Shown here: positions 45,139 through 53,199 of the stretch, piece by piece | Layout: every line of letters starts with the position of its first letter | How positions within the stretch are numbered: position 1 is the stretch's first letter | From: Phenylobacterium sp. | Lineage (GTDB): Bacteria; Pseudomonadota; Alphaproteobacteria; Caulobacterales; Caulobacteraceae | Assembly: GCF_030697925.1 (NCBI RefSeq) | Contig: NZ_JAUYOJ010000034.1 | Location: forward strand, 1-57,892 | Direction of reading: 5' to 3' | Length of the DNA stretch: 57,892 nt | Notes under the pieces: model-generated | Told to the model about the DNA's origin: nothing | What the model saw: the letters and a program-made list of their open reading frames with translations, nothing else | Databases searched by the model: none | Position numbers and translations under genes: made by a program

Positions 45139-46221
45139 ATGAAGGCCGCAGTGCTGCGCGAAGTGGGTAAGCCGCTTCAGATCGAAGACGTCCAGATCAA
45201 CAAGCCCGGCCCGCACGAGGTGCTGATCCGCACCAAGGCCGCAGGCCTTTGCCACTCCGACCTGCACTTCATGGAGGGTTCCTATCCGCACCCGCTGCCG
45301 GCGGTGCTAGGCCATGAGAGCGCCGGGGTGGTCGAGGCGATCGGCTCGGAAGTCCGCACGGTGAAGGTGGGTGACCACGTCATCACCTGCCTGTCGGCCT
45401 ATTGCGGCCACTGCGAATCCTGCCTCACCGGCCACCTGTCGCTGTGCGTCTCGCCCGAGACCAAGCGCGGTCCGGACGACGAGCCGCGGCTGTCGACAGC
45501 CAACGGCCCGATGATCCAGTACCTGAACCTGTCGTCCTTCGCCGAACAGATGCTGATCCACGAGCACGCCTGCGTCGCGATCCGCAAGGACATGCCGCTG
45601 GACCGGGCGGCCCTGATCGGCTGTTCGGTGATGACCGGGGTAGGGGCCGCGATCCACACTTCCAACGTCCGCCCCGGTGAGACCGTGGCGGTCATCGGCT
45701 GCGGCGGGGTCGGCCTGGCCGCCATCAACGGCGCGGCCATCGCCGGCGCGGGCCGGGTCATCGCCATCGACATGGTCTCGTCGAAGGGCAACCTGGCCAT
45801 GGAGTTCGGCGCCACCGACTTCATCGACGCCTCCCAGACCGACGCGGTCAAGGAAGTGATCGAGATGACCAAGGGCGGCGTGCACCACTCCTTCGAGGCC
45901 ATCGGCCTTTCCAAGACCGCCGAGCAGGCCTTCAACATGCTGCGCCGGGGCGGCACCGCCAACGTCATCGGCATGATCCCGGTCGGCCAGACTATCACCC
46001 TGATGGGCGCCGCCTTCCTGGGCGAGAAGCGCATCCAGGGCTCGCTGATGGGCTCCAACCGCTTCCCGGTCGACATGCCGCGGCTGGTCGACTTCTACAT
46101 GTCGGGCAAGCTGAAGCTGGACCAGATGGTCTCCCAGCGCATCCGGCTGGACCAGGTCAATGAGGGCTTCGCCGACATGAAGAAGGGCGAACTGGCCCGG
46201 TCGGTCATCGTCTTCGACTAG
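45139..46221 (+). CDS. zinc-dependent alcohol dehydrogenase
   Basis: A 360-residue medium-chain dehydrogenase. Catalytic zinc ligands are CHSD (Cys about 37) and GHE; the structural zinc cluster is CLSAYCGHCESCLTGHLSLC; the NAD-binding motif is VAVIGCGGVGLAAING. It resembles class III-type alcohol dehydrogenases. The start at 45139 matches the family N-terminus (MKAAVLREVGKPLQIEDV). An intrinsic terminator follows. Confidence 0.93.
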   Translation: MKAAVLREVGKPLQIEDVQINKPGPHEVLIRTKAAGLCHSDLHFMEGSYPHPLPAVLGHESAGVVEAIGSEVRTVKVGDHVITCLSAYCGHCESCLTGHLSLCVSPETKRGPDDEPRLSTANGPMIQYLNLSSFAEQMLIHEHACVAIRKDMPLDRAALIGCSVMTGVGAAIHTSNVRPGETVAVIGCGGVGLAAINGAAIAGAGRVIAIDMVSSKGNLAMEFGATDFIDASQTDAVKEVIEMTKGGVHHSFEAIGLSKTAEQAFNMLRRGGTANVIGMIPVGQTITLMGAAFLGEKRIQGSLMGSNRFPVDMPRLVDFYMSGKLKLDQMVSQRIRLDQVNEGFADMKKGELARSVIVFD

Positions 46222-46247
46222 TCGAATTCGATAGAAAGAATATGGAA

Positions 46248-46277
46248 AAACCCTCTGCCTCGGCGGAGGGTTTTTTG
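46248..46277 (+). terminator. intrinsic terminator after the alcohol dehydrogenase gene
   Basis: AAACCCTC...GAGGGTTT (46248-46255, 46266-46273) with extended pairing toward the loop and a T-run. Confidence 0.88.
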
Positions 46278-46311
46278 TTTTCGGATTGTCGATTTGGAAC
46301 AATCGGCATGA

Positions 46312-46326
46312 TTAAGCCATTGTTAA
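46312..46326. promoter_or_regulatory. CtrA-type binding site
   Basis: TTAA-GCCATTG-TTAA, an exact match to the CtrA consensus TTAA-N7-TTAA, 92 bp before the small gene at 46418. A GATTGT-N9-ACAATC dyad (46284-46289 and 46299-46304) lies just upstream. Confidence 0.7.
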
Positions 46327-46417
46327 CCCTAGAAAAATCTGTGAGGGAGTGAAACCCGCGAGCCCACCACGGGTTCCCCATGCGCGGTGGCGTCGCTCGA
46401 AGGGGACTTCCCAGAAT

Positions 46418-46555
46418 ATGTCACGGGATCACGATGAAGAAATACTGGCGGTCGCACGCCTGTGGGAGGAACGGTTCGGCGAACCGCCGCCCATCCTCAC
46501 CGATCCGGACCTGATGCGCTCGGTGATGGACGGGACGTACGACGAAGCAGCCTAG
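46418..46555 (+). CDS. small acidic protein downstream of a CtrA box
   Basis: A 45-residue frame (MSRDHDEEILAVARLWEERFGEPPPILTDPDL...) with one amphipathic helix, a PPP turn and a second helix. AGGGGAC lies about 10 bases before the ATG. Codon use is that of a real gene. An upstream ATG at 46349 would add a non-conserved-looking basic extension. I do not recognise the family. Confidence 0.6.
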   Translation: MSRDHDEEILAVARLWEERFGEPPPILTDPDLMRSVMDGTYDEAA

Positions 46556-46558
46556 GAA

Positions 46559-47791
46559 CTACTCGACGAAGAAGCCCAGCAGGGCCGGTCGCACATAGGC
46601 CTCCATCAGCCCGGTGACGTCGCCGGGCTGGTTGCGCCAATCCAGCGCCAGGGAGGCGTTGAACACCACGAGCACGAGCTGGGCGGCCAGCAGCGGATCC
46701 ACCGCTCGCACCGAGCCGTCGGCCACGCCGTCGGAGATCAGGCCCGCGAAGGAATGGCCGATCTGTTGGAAGCGGATCAGCACCCTTCGGCGCATGGCGT
46801 GAGGCACGGCGGCCAGGGCGGGGTGGCGGAGCATCCGGCCGCCTTCGGCCGAGGCCTGGTGCATGGCCAGGGACACGGTGGCCAGCCACAGGCGCTCCCA
46901 GCCCGTCGTGCCGGCGGCCAGGGCGCGGCGCTTGGCGTCGTCGACCAGTTCGAAGGTGCGGGCGAAGCAGGCGGCGGCCAGCTCATCCTTGTCGGCGTTG
47001 TGGTGGTAGAACGAGCCCTTGGTGACCTTCAGCTCGGCGGAGATCTTGTCCACCGAGGCGCCGCGATAGCCCTCGCGGTTGATCAGCTTGGTGGCCGCCA
47101 CCAGGAAGCGGTCGCGGGTCACCTCGTCGTTCTGCGCCACGGGCGAACCCAGGGGCAGCAGCGGCAGGTCGGGCCAGACCTGGCCCTCGGCGGCGAGGCC
47201 GTCGATCATCACATCGGCGATGCGGGCGGCGACCCGGCCGTAGTCCTCGGGTTCATAGCTGCTGAGCCAGGTGTCGGACCAGGTGAGCTGGAAGACCACC
47301 AGCCGCGAAAGCGCCTGGCGTCGCGCCGGGGTGATCCACGGCATGTCGGGGCTCTTCATCAGCCGGCCGATGCGGATGTAGAGACCGGTGAAGGCCTCAA
47401 TCAGCGGCAGGTGCTGCTCGCCCTCGATCAGCGAGATCTCGCTGAAGGGCGCCAGAGGGATCTCCTGGCCGAGCGCCACCCGGCGGCGGGTCTCGTAATA
47501 GGCGGCGACGAAGGCCCGCAGGCGCGCGGCGGGCGTGGTCTGGACCTCGGCCTGCTCCAGCATGGCGTTGAACCGCGCCATGGTCTCGTGCAGCACCGCG
47601 GCGGCCAGGTCTTCCTTGCGCTTGAAGTAGTAGGTCAGGCTGACCGGATGCAGATCCATCCGCTTGGCCACCGCCGCCAGGGTGAAGCCGCTGACCCCGT
47701 GGTCGTTGAAGACCGTGGTGGCGGCGGCCATGATCGCGTCCCGTTTGGCCGCGTAACGCGCGCGGGCCTTGGGCTTGACGGCTGCGGTCAA
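46559..47791 (-). CDS. tandem TetR-family regulator (two TetR units in one chain)
   Basis: A 410-residue protein, twice the usual TetR length. Unit 1 has its HTH at about residues 15-62 (RDAIMAAATTVFNDHGVSGFTLAAVAKRMDLHPVSLTYYFKRKEDL) and a ligand domain to about 215. Unit 2 repeats the plan: HTH about 227-275 (RDRFLVAATKLINREGYRGASVDKISAELKVTKGSFYHHNADKDEL) and a second ligand domain. It may act as a pseudo-dimer. Ligand and targets are unknown. Confidence 0.9.
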   Translation of the reverse strand: MTAAVKPKARARYAAKRDAIMAAATTVFNDHGVSGFTLAAVAKRMDLHPVSLTYYFKRKEDLAAAVLHETMARFNAMLEQAEVQTTPAARLRAFVAAYYETRRRVALGQEIPLAPFSEISLIEGEQHLPLIEAFTGLYIRIGRLMKSPDMPWITPARRQALSRLVVFQLTWSDTWLSSYEPEDYGRVAARIADVMIDGLAAEGQVWPDLPLLPLGSPVAQNDEVTRDRFLVAATKLINREGYRGASVDKISAELKVTKGSFYHHNADKDELAAACFARTFELVDDAKRRALAAGTTGWERLWLATVSLAMHQASAEGGRMLRHPALAAVPHAMRRRVLIRFQQIGHSFAGLISDGVADGSVRAVDPLLAAQLVLVVFNASLALDWRNQPGDVTGLMEAYVRPALLGFFVE

Positions 47792-48041
47792 GTTGGATTC
47801 TCCGCCGAAAACATCACCAGAAGCGCGACCTTAGTTCGGCGCGGTCCGGGTTGAAAGCTACCGCAACGGGAGGTCCCTCCCGGGCCGCCAGCTTCGCAAC
47901 AAGCCGTTGTGAAGCCCCGACCCAGGGTTGGCGGCTTAGCGCCCGCTTGGCTTCCCTTGTGGTCTTGGTGGTTCGATACAAGCCTCCCAGCACCGCAGGG
48001 CTCACGCAGGCTCGTGGACGGTCGGCCTGCGTCAGAAACCG
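47792..48041. other. intergenic region between the TetR and phosphorelay genes
   Basis: 250 bp without a credible gene. It contains a tight palindrome CGGGAGG-TC-CCTCCCG (47867-47882) and the repeat-like stretch listed separately. Confidence 0.45.
47951..47976. repeat. possible dispersed intergenic repeat
   Basis: CTTCCCTTGTGGTCTTGGTG (first 20 bases) continuing to GTTCGA resembles a class of dispersed intergenic repeats seen in many genomes that translate as (TTK/HQD)-like strings on the opposite strand. Only one copy lies here, so the assignment is from memory. Confidence 0.3.
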
Positions 48042-49661
48042 TCAGATCGACCCAAGGCGCGGCGCGAGCAGTCCCGAGACCATGCGCGCGAGGGCGGGCA
48101 CGGCGACCGGCTTGCGCGCAATGAGGGCGTCGTCGACGCCCTCGAGGGCCAGGGTGTCGGCATAGCCACTGCAGAACACCACCGGCAGGCCGGGACGCAG
48201 CGCGCGCGCGCGTCGGGCCACTTCGGCCCCGTTCATCTCCGGCATGGCGTAGTCGAGCACCAGGGCGTCGGGCGTCTCGCGCGCCAACGCCAATAGGCCC
48301 GCCGGCCCGTCCGCCGCTTCGAAGACCTCGAAGCCTTCGAGGCGAAGGCCATCGACCAGGACCTGGCGCACGGCGTCGTCGTCGTCCACCACCAGCAATC
48401 GGACGCCCGACGCGCCCTCCAGGCCGCTAGTGTTTTCAATCTTGTCGGTTGCGGGAGATTCGATGGCCGATGGCTCCGCGGGCGGCAGGCGGACTCGGAC
48501 GGTCGCGCCAGCGCCAAGCGCGCTCTCGATCCCGACCTCGCCGCCGCACTGGTTTGCGAACCCATAGACCTGGGCCAGGCCCAAGCCCGTGCCCTTGCCG
48601 CGGTCCTTGGTGGTGTAGAACGGCTCGAGCGCTCGCGAGCGCGTCTCCTCCGACATCCCCATGCCGGTGTCGCGCAGCCAGACCGCGGTCCTTGCCGGGC
48701 CGTCGCCGACAGCCACCTCGCGGGCCACGCCCAGGGTCACCTCGCCGCCGTCGGGCATGGCGTCGCGCGCGTTGATGGCGAGGTTGATGACGGCCAGCTC
48801 AAGCTGGTCCGGGTCGGTCATCGCCCAGGCCGCGTCCAGCGGCAGGTCAAGTTTCAACGAGATGGTGGGACCAAGCGCCTGGGCGAAGATCGGCGCGGCG
48901 TTCGCAAGCGCGCCACAGACGTCGATCGGCCGCAGGTCGAACCGTTGCGTCCGCGAGAACGCCAACAGCTGGTTGGTCACCTTGGCGCCCCGGTCCGTCG
49001 CCTGGCGTGCGCCGTCGATGTACTTCCGCCCCACGTGGTCCGCGTCCAGCTTCTTGTCGAGAAGGTGGAGGGCCCCATCGATGGCCATCAGCAGATTGTT
49101 GAAGTTGTGCGCGACCCCGCCGGTCAGCCGTCCGATCGCCTCCATCTTCTGGCCCTGCATCAGCGCCTGCTCGGCCTTGAGGCGCTCGGCCGTCTGCGCC
49201 TCGAGGTCCCGCAACGCGGCCTCCAGCGCCGCGGTCCGTTCGCGTACGCTGTCCTGGAGCTCCCGGTTTTCAAGGCGTAGCTGTCGCGTGGCCAAGGCGC
49301 GCGCGAGGACGTGCACGATGTCCGCCACCTTGAAGGGCTTGAGGACATAGTCGAGCGCGCCGGTCTTCATCGCCTCGACGGCCGTGCCGATGGTGCCCTC
49401 GCCGGTCATGATGACGCCGACGAGCGCAGGATCGCGCCGTCGCGCCTCGCGCAGTAGCTCGAGGCCGCTCATCTGCGGCATGGTGAGGTCGGCGAGCAGC
49501 ACCTCGAACTTGCTCGTCTGCAAGGCGTCGAGGGCGGCTTGCGCATCGCCGAGGCCGACGGGCTCGTACCCTTGCAGGTGCAGCGTCTGGCTGAGCGCGG
49601 CCACGATCGCCGGGTCATCGTCGACGATGAGGATGCGGGGGTGATGCGGAGCGGAGACCAT
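48042..49661 (-). CDS. REC-histidine kinase-REC hybrid protein
   Basis: A 539-residue cytoplasmic phosphorelay protein. Order: receiver 1 (RILIVDDDPA..., Asp in LLADLTMPQMSG), a coiled coil (about 130-185), an H-box region GGVAHNFNNLLMAI, an HATPase with DTGMGMSEETRSR and GKGTGLGLAQVYGFANQCGG, and receiver 2 (RLLVVDDDDAV..., Asp in VLDYAMPEMNG). The residue after the H-box His is Asn instead of the usual Asp/Glu. GGAGGATCCTG precedes the ATG at 49661, which overlaps the upstream kinase stop (ATGA). Confidence 0.92.
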   Translation of the reverse strand: MVSAPHHPRILIVDDDPAIVAALSQTLHLQGYEPVGLGDAQAALDALQTSKFEVLLADLTMPQMSGLELLREARRRDPALVGVIMTGEGTIGTAVEAMKTGALDYVLKPFKVADIVHVLARALATRQLRLENRELQDSVRERTAALEAALRDLEAQTAERLKAEQALMQGQKMEAIGRLTGGVAHNFNNLLMAIDGALHLLDKKLDADHVGRKYIDGARQATDRGAKVTNQLLAFSRTQRFDLRPIDVCGALANAAPIFAQALGPTISLKLDLPLDAAWAMTDPDQLELAVINLAINARDAMPDGGEVTLGVAREVAVGDGPARTAVWLRDTGMGMSEETRSRALEPFYTTKDRGKGTGLGLAQVYGFANQCGGEVGIESALGAGATVRVRLPPAEPSAIESPATDKIENTSGLEGASGVRLLVVDDDDAVRQVLVDGLRLEGFEVFEAADGPAGLLALARETPDALVLDYAMPEMNGAEVARRARALRPGLPVVFCSGYADTLALEGVDDALIARKPVAVPALARMVSGLLAPRLGSI

Positions 49662-52600
49662 CAGGATCCTCCTTCCGCCACGGCGTGGTCCGCCAACGAC
49701 GCCGTACAATGCCGCGCCAGGGCCTCGCGGATTTCGCCGAGCTTGGGCGGCTTGCTGAGCACCTGGTCCACGTGCGGGGGGATGTCGACCTCCGCGATCA
49801 ATCCCTGGCCCCAGCCGGTCAGCAGCAGCACCGGGGTTGAGGGTGAGAGCGCCTTGATCTCCGCCGCCACCTTGCGGCCGTCGACATAAGGCATACCCAG
49901 GTCGGTGATTACGGCCGCGAACGCCTCGCCGCCGGCATGCGCGGCGCGGAAGGTGTCGATGCCAGCCTGACCGCCATTGGCGATGACGAGGAGGTGTCCA
50001 TCGGTCAGTAGCGTGTCGCCCAGCGCCTTCAGCAGCACGGGATCGTCATCGACCAGCAACAGGCGCAGCCGGAGCAGCGGGGTCGCCGGACCGTCGCTCG
50101 ACACGCCCGCGACCGGCGCCGTCGTCGGGACGGGGAAACTCAGGCGGGCGGTGGTTCCTGTCCCGGCGGCGGAGCGGATGTCCATCTCCGCGCCATGCCG
50201 CTGGACGACGCCGTAGACCATCGCCAGCCCCAGGCCGGTGCCGCGCTCGCCCTTGGTGGTGAAGAAGGGCTCCAGGCATTGCAGGCGCGTGGCTTCATCC
50301 ATGCCGACGCCGTCGTCCTCCACCTCAACGTGGACTGCGCGGGCGTCGCCGCCGGCAGCGGCCACCTTGGTCCGCAAGGTCAGCGTGCCACCGTTGGGAA
50401 CCGCATCGATGGCGTTGAGGACGAGGTTGATCAGCGCCTCACGGATCTCGCTCTCCACGCCCATGACCAGGGGCAGGTCGGGAGCGAGCTCGGTTTGCAC
50501 CTCAACGACCTTCCCTCGCTGTATAGCCATGTCGCTCCAACGCGCCTTGGTGAGGTCGATGACCTGTTGCATCAGGTCGTTGAGCTTCACCGTCGTCAGG
50601 GCCAGCTGGGGTTCGCGCGGCCGGTAGAATTCCCGCATCCGGGCGATCGTCTGGGTTACGTCCTCCACGGCGCGCTGGATGACCTGCAGGTTTCCGCGGG
50701 CGGTGGGGCTGAGGCCGGTTTCCGTCTCCAGCATGGAGTCGGTGTAGAGCGCGACCGGCGAGAGCGCATTGTTGATGTCGTGGGCGATGCCGCTGGCCAT
50801 CTGGCCCAGCGCGCGCAGGCGCTCCTGCTGCATCACCGCCTGCTGCGACCGGCGCAGGTCGTCGTAGGCGTGCTGCAAGGCGTCGTAGAGCTGGGCCTGG
50901 TGTATGGCGAGCGCGGCGTGCTCGCTCAGTTGCCGCAGGAACTCGCACTCGCCGCTCGCGAAGCCCTGCGCCTGGAAGCGCGCCACCACGAGGACGCCAA
51001 AGACCTTGCTCTCGATCTGCAGGGGCGCGGCCACCAGCGAGCGGAGCCCGCCGCCGGCAAGCCGCTTGGGGAACGGAAAATCCAGATCGGCGATGTCCGG
51101 CTCATAGACGAGTTGGCCCTGCACACAGCGCGACAAGCCGTTCTCATCGATGTCGACGCGCGCCCGCTCGGGCATGGCGAGGTCGAGGGCGAGCGGCTGG
51201 CTGCCCACGCCGACGGCCGCGACGGTCAATGCCCGGTCCAGACCGTCATAGAGGCACAGGCAGGCGAAATCGGCCGGCAGCTGGGTTTCGATGCTGCGCA
51301 CCACGACCTGGAAGATGCTCTGGACGTCCTGGCGCTCGCCGATCGCGCGGGTGACTTCGTCGAGCAGAGCCAAGCGTTCGAGCTGGGTTCGCAGCTTGGC
51401 GTCGGCCTGCCTGCGTTCGGTGATGTCGCGAACGAAACCGGCGAAGGTGACCGCCTCGCCCGAGCGGATCTCCGTGATCGCGAACTCAACCGGGAACTCG
51501 TGACCGTCCCGATGCAGCGCGGCGATCTCGATGCGCTTGTTGAGGAGGGATGTCGCGCCGGTGGCGAGGTAGCGGTCCAGTCCCTGCCGGTGGGCCTCGC
51601 GATAGCGCTCCGGCATGATGGTCGCCTCGACCGTCCGGCCCACGGCCTCATCACGGGTCCAGCCGAAGACCTGCTCCGCCTGCGGGTTCCAGCCGGTGAT
51701 CACGCTCGCGCTGTCCATCGTGACCACCGCGTCGAGCGCCGTCTCGACGATGAGGCGCGTGCGCTCTTCGCTGGCCGCGAGGGCGTCGCTGGCGCGCTTC
51801 TGTTCGGTGACATCGGTCGAGATGCCGAATACGCCGTAGGTTTGGCCGGACTCGTCCCGGAGGGGAGCCTTCACAGAGATGTAGGCGTGGGGCCCGTCGT
51901 CCTGGGGGGCGACTTCCTCCTCCGTGAGCGGCTGATCGGCCGCGGCGACCCGTGCATCCATCGCTCGGAACGTCTCGGCGATCTCTTTCGGGAAAATGTC
52001 GTGGTCCGTCCTGCCGATCATGGCGTCGCGGTCGACGTGGAAGATGTCGGCGTAGCGGCGGTTGACCATCAGGTACCGCCCCGCCAGGTCCTTGACGTAG
52101 ATGACGGCCGGGCTGTTCTCGACAACGGCTTCGAGCAGCTGCTGGCCTTGCCGGCGCGCCTTCATCTCCGCTTCGAGTTCGGCTGTCCGCTCGAGCACCC
52201 GCTGGTCAAGTTCCTGGTTCAGCCGTGCGAGCCGGGTCTCCGCGCGGATGCGGTCGCGCATGTCGCGCGAGGCCATCTGCATCAGGGTAAGAAGCAGCAT
52301 CAGGTTGGCCGTGACCCGTCCCAGGTGGGCGACCATCGCTGGCCCGTCGTCGGGCGCCCTGGAATAGAGCATGACGATGTTGGCGACGAAGGCTGTGGCG
52401 GCCATCCAGGCGATCGGCCTCAGCAACGGCTCGCCGGCGCGCATCCGCCACGCCGCCACAGCAACCACCGCATACAGCCAAGGCGCCGCGATCAGCGCCG
52501 GGCGGGTGATCTCCAGCGGCCCCGGTGGCAGATAGGTCGGCCCAAGCTGAAAAACGGCAGACAGCGCCGCCGCCAGGGCGACGATCACCGCGGTGTATCC

Positions 52601-53017
52601 AACGATGCCGCCGCCGCCGCGCCGGAGCAGCCAGAGCGCCGCGGCGATAGCAAGCGGCAACAGGTGCGTGGACGGCGGCCAGGTCGCCGCTCGTAGGACG
52701 CCCTTCGCCTGCGCGATCGCCGCCAGCGGCCCGGACCACTCGACCGTCACCAAGACATGGACCAGGTTCAACACGAACGTCGCGGCGAAGGCGACGGCCA
52801 GCCACTTCGGGAATGGGCGCTCGGCGTGGACCCCCATGTCCCAGAGCAGCAGCGCCAGGATGCCGGACAGCAGCGCCAGGCCGGTGTCCAGGATCGTGTG
52901 GAGGTCGGGGTAATCCGCCCGGCCGACTGCCAGCAACGCCCAGCCAATGAGAAAAAAGGCGACTAGCACGACGCCCGCGGCGCGAGGCAGGACCACGGCG
53001 TCGGAGGTTGCTGTCAT
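49661..53017 (-). CDS. membrane hybrid histidine kinase (MASE-like, PAS, PAS, GAF, HisKA, HATPase, REC)
   Basis: A 1118-residue hybrid kinase. Residues 12-245 form an N-terminal block of about seven membrane segments of MASE type; then a coiled coil, PAS 1 (about 310-425), PAS 2 (about 430-555), GAF (about 575-735), HisKA with SGIAHDINNALSP, HATPase (EDDGVGMDEATR, GERGTGLGLAMVYGVVQRHG) and a C-terminal receiver (AVITDLGMPYVDG). The ATG at 53017 is used; a longer frame reaches 53143. There is no DNA-binding output; the partner gene starts in its stop codon. Confidence 0.92.
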   Translation of the reverse strand: MTATSDAVVLPRAAGVVLVAFFLIGWALLAVGRADYPDLHTILDTGLALLSGILALLLWDMGVHAERPFPKWLAVAFAATFVLNLVHVLVTVEWSGPLAAIAQAKGVLRAATWPPSTHLLPLAIAAALWLLRRGGGGIVGYTAVIVALAAALSAVFQLGPTYLPPGPLEITRPALIAAPWLYAVVAVAAWRMRAGEPLLRPIAWMAATAFVANIVMLYSRAPDDGPAMVAHLGRVTANLMLLLTLMQMASRDMRDRIRAETRLARLNQELDQRVLERTAELEAEMKARRQGQQLLEAVVENSPAVIYVKDLAGRYLMVNRRYADIFHVDRDAMIGRTDHDIFPKEIAETFRAMDARVAAADQPLTEEEVAPQDDGPHAYISVKAPLRDESGQTYGVFGISTDVTEQKRASDALAASEERTRLIVETALDAVVTMDSASVITGWNPQAEQVFGWTRDEAVGRTVEATIMPERYREAHRQGLDRYLATGATSLLNKRIEIAALHRDGHEFPVEFAITEIRSGEAVTFAGFVRDITERRQADAKLRTQLERLALLDEVTRAIGERQDVQSIFQVVVRSIETQLPADFACLCLYDGLDRALTVAAVGVGSQPLALDLAMPERARVDIDENGLSRCVQGQLVYEPDIADLDFPFPKRLAGGGLRSLVAAPLQIESKVFGVLVVARFQAQGFASGECEFLRQLSEHAALAIHQAQLYDALQHAYDDLRRSQQAVMQQERLRALGQMASGIAHDINNALSPVALYTDSMLETETGLSPTARGNLQVIQRAVEDVTQTIARMREFYRPREPQLALTTVKLNDLMQQVIDLTKARWSDMAIQRGKVVEVQTELAPDLPLVMGVESEIREALINLVLNAIDAVPNGGTLTLRTKVAAAGGDARAVHVEVEDDGVGMDEATRLQCLEPFFTTKGERGTGLGLAMVYGVVQRHGAEMDIRSAAGTGTTARLSFPVPTTAPVAGVSSDGPATPLLRLRLLLVDDDPVLLKALGDTLLTDGHLLVIANGGQAGIDTFRAAHAGGEAFAAVITDLGMPYVDGRKVAAEIKALSPSTPVLLLTGWGQGLIAEVDIPPHVDQVLSKPPKLGEIREALARHCTASLADHAVAEGGS

Positions 53018-53199
53018 GTTGTCCAATCCAAGCCACCCGAAGGCTTTCGCTGCGTCGATCCCGCAGTGGCTGGGGACCACATTGCGCGATCGGCACACGT
53101 GGACACTGCGAAGGTGAAGCTCGACAACTTCAGAGCGTATCACAGTGGCCGCTGGCGCCTATTGGAGATGGCCAGGCGCCGCTGGGCGCCCGCCGAGCG

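Noticed and set aside
47930..48000. tRNA-like TTCGA motif and a 63-codon minus-strand frame
   Set aside because: No cloverleaf can be folded around the motif, and the frame resembles the spurious translations of intergenic repeats.
50195..52696. An 833-codon plus-strand frame opposite the hybrid kinase
   Set aside because: It is antisense to a well-supported kinase and has the Gly/His/Arg/Gln-rich composition of GC-driven shadow frames.
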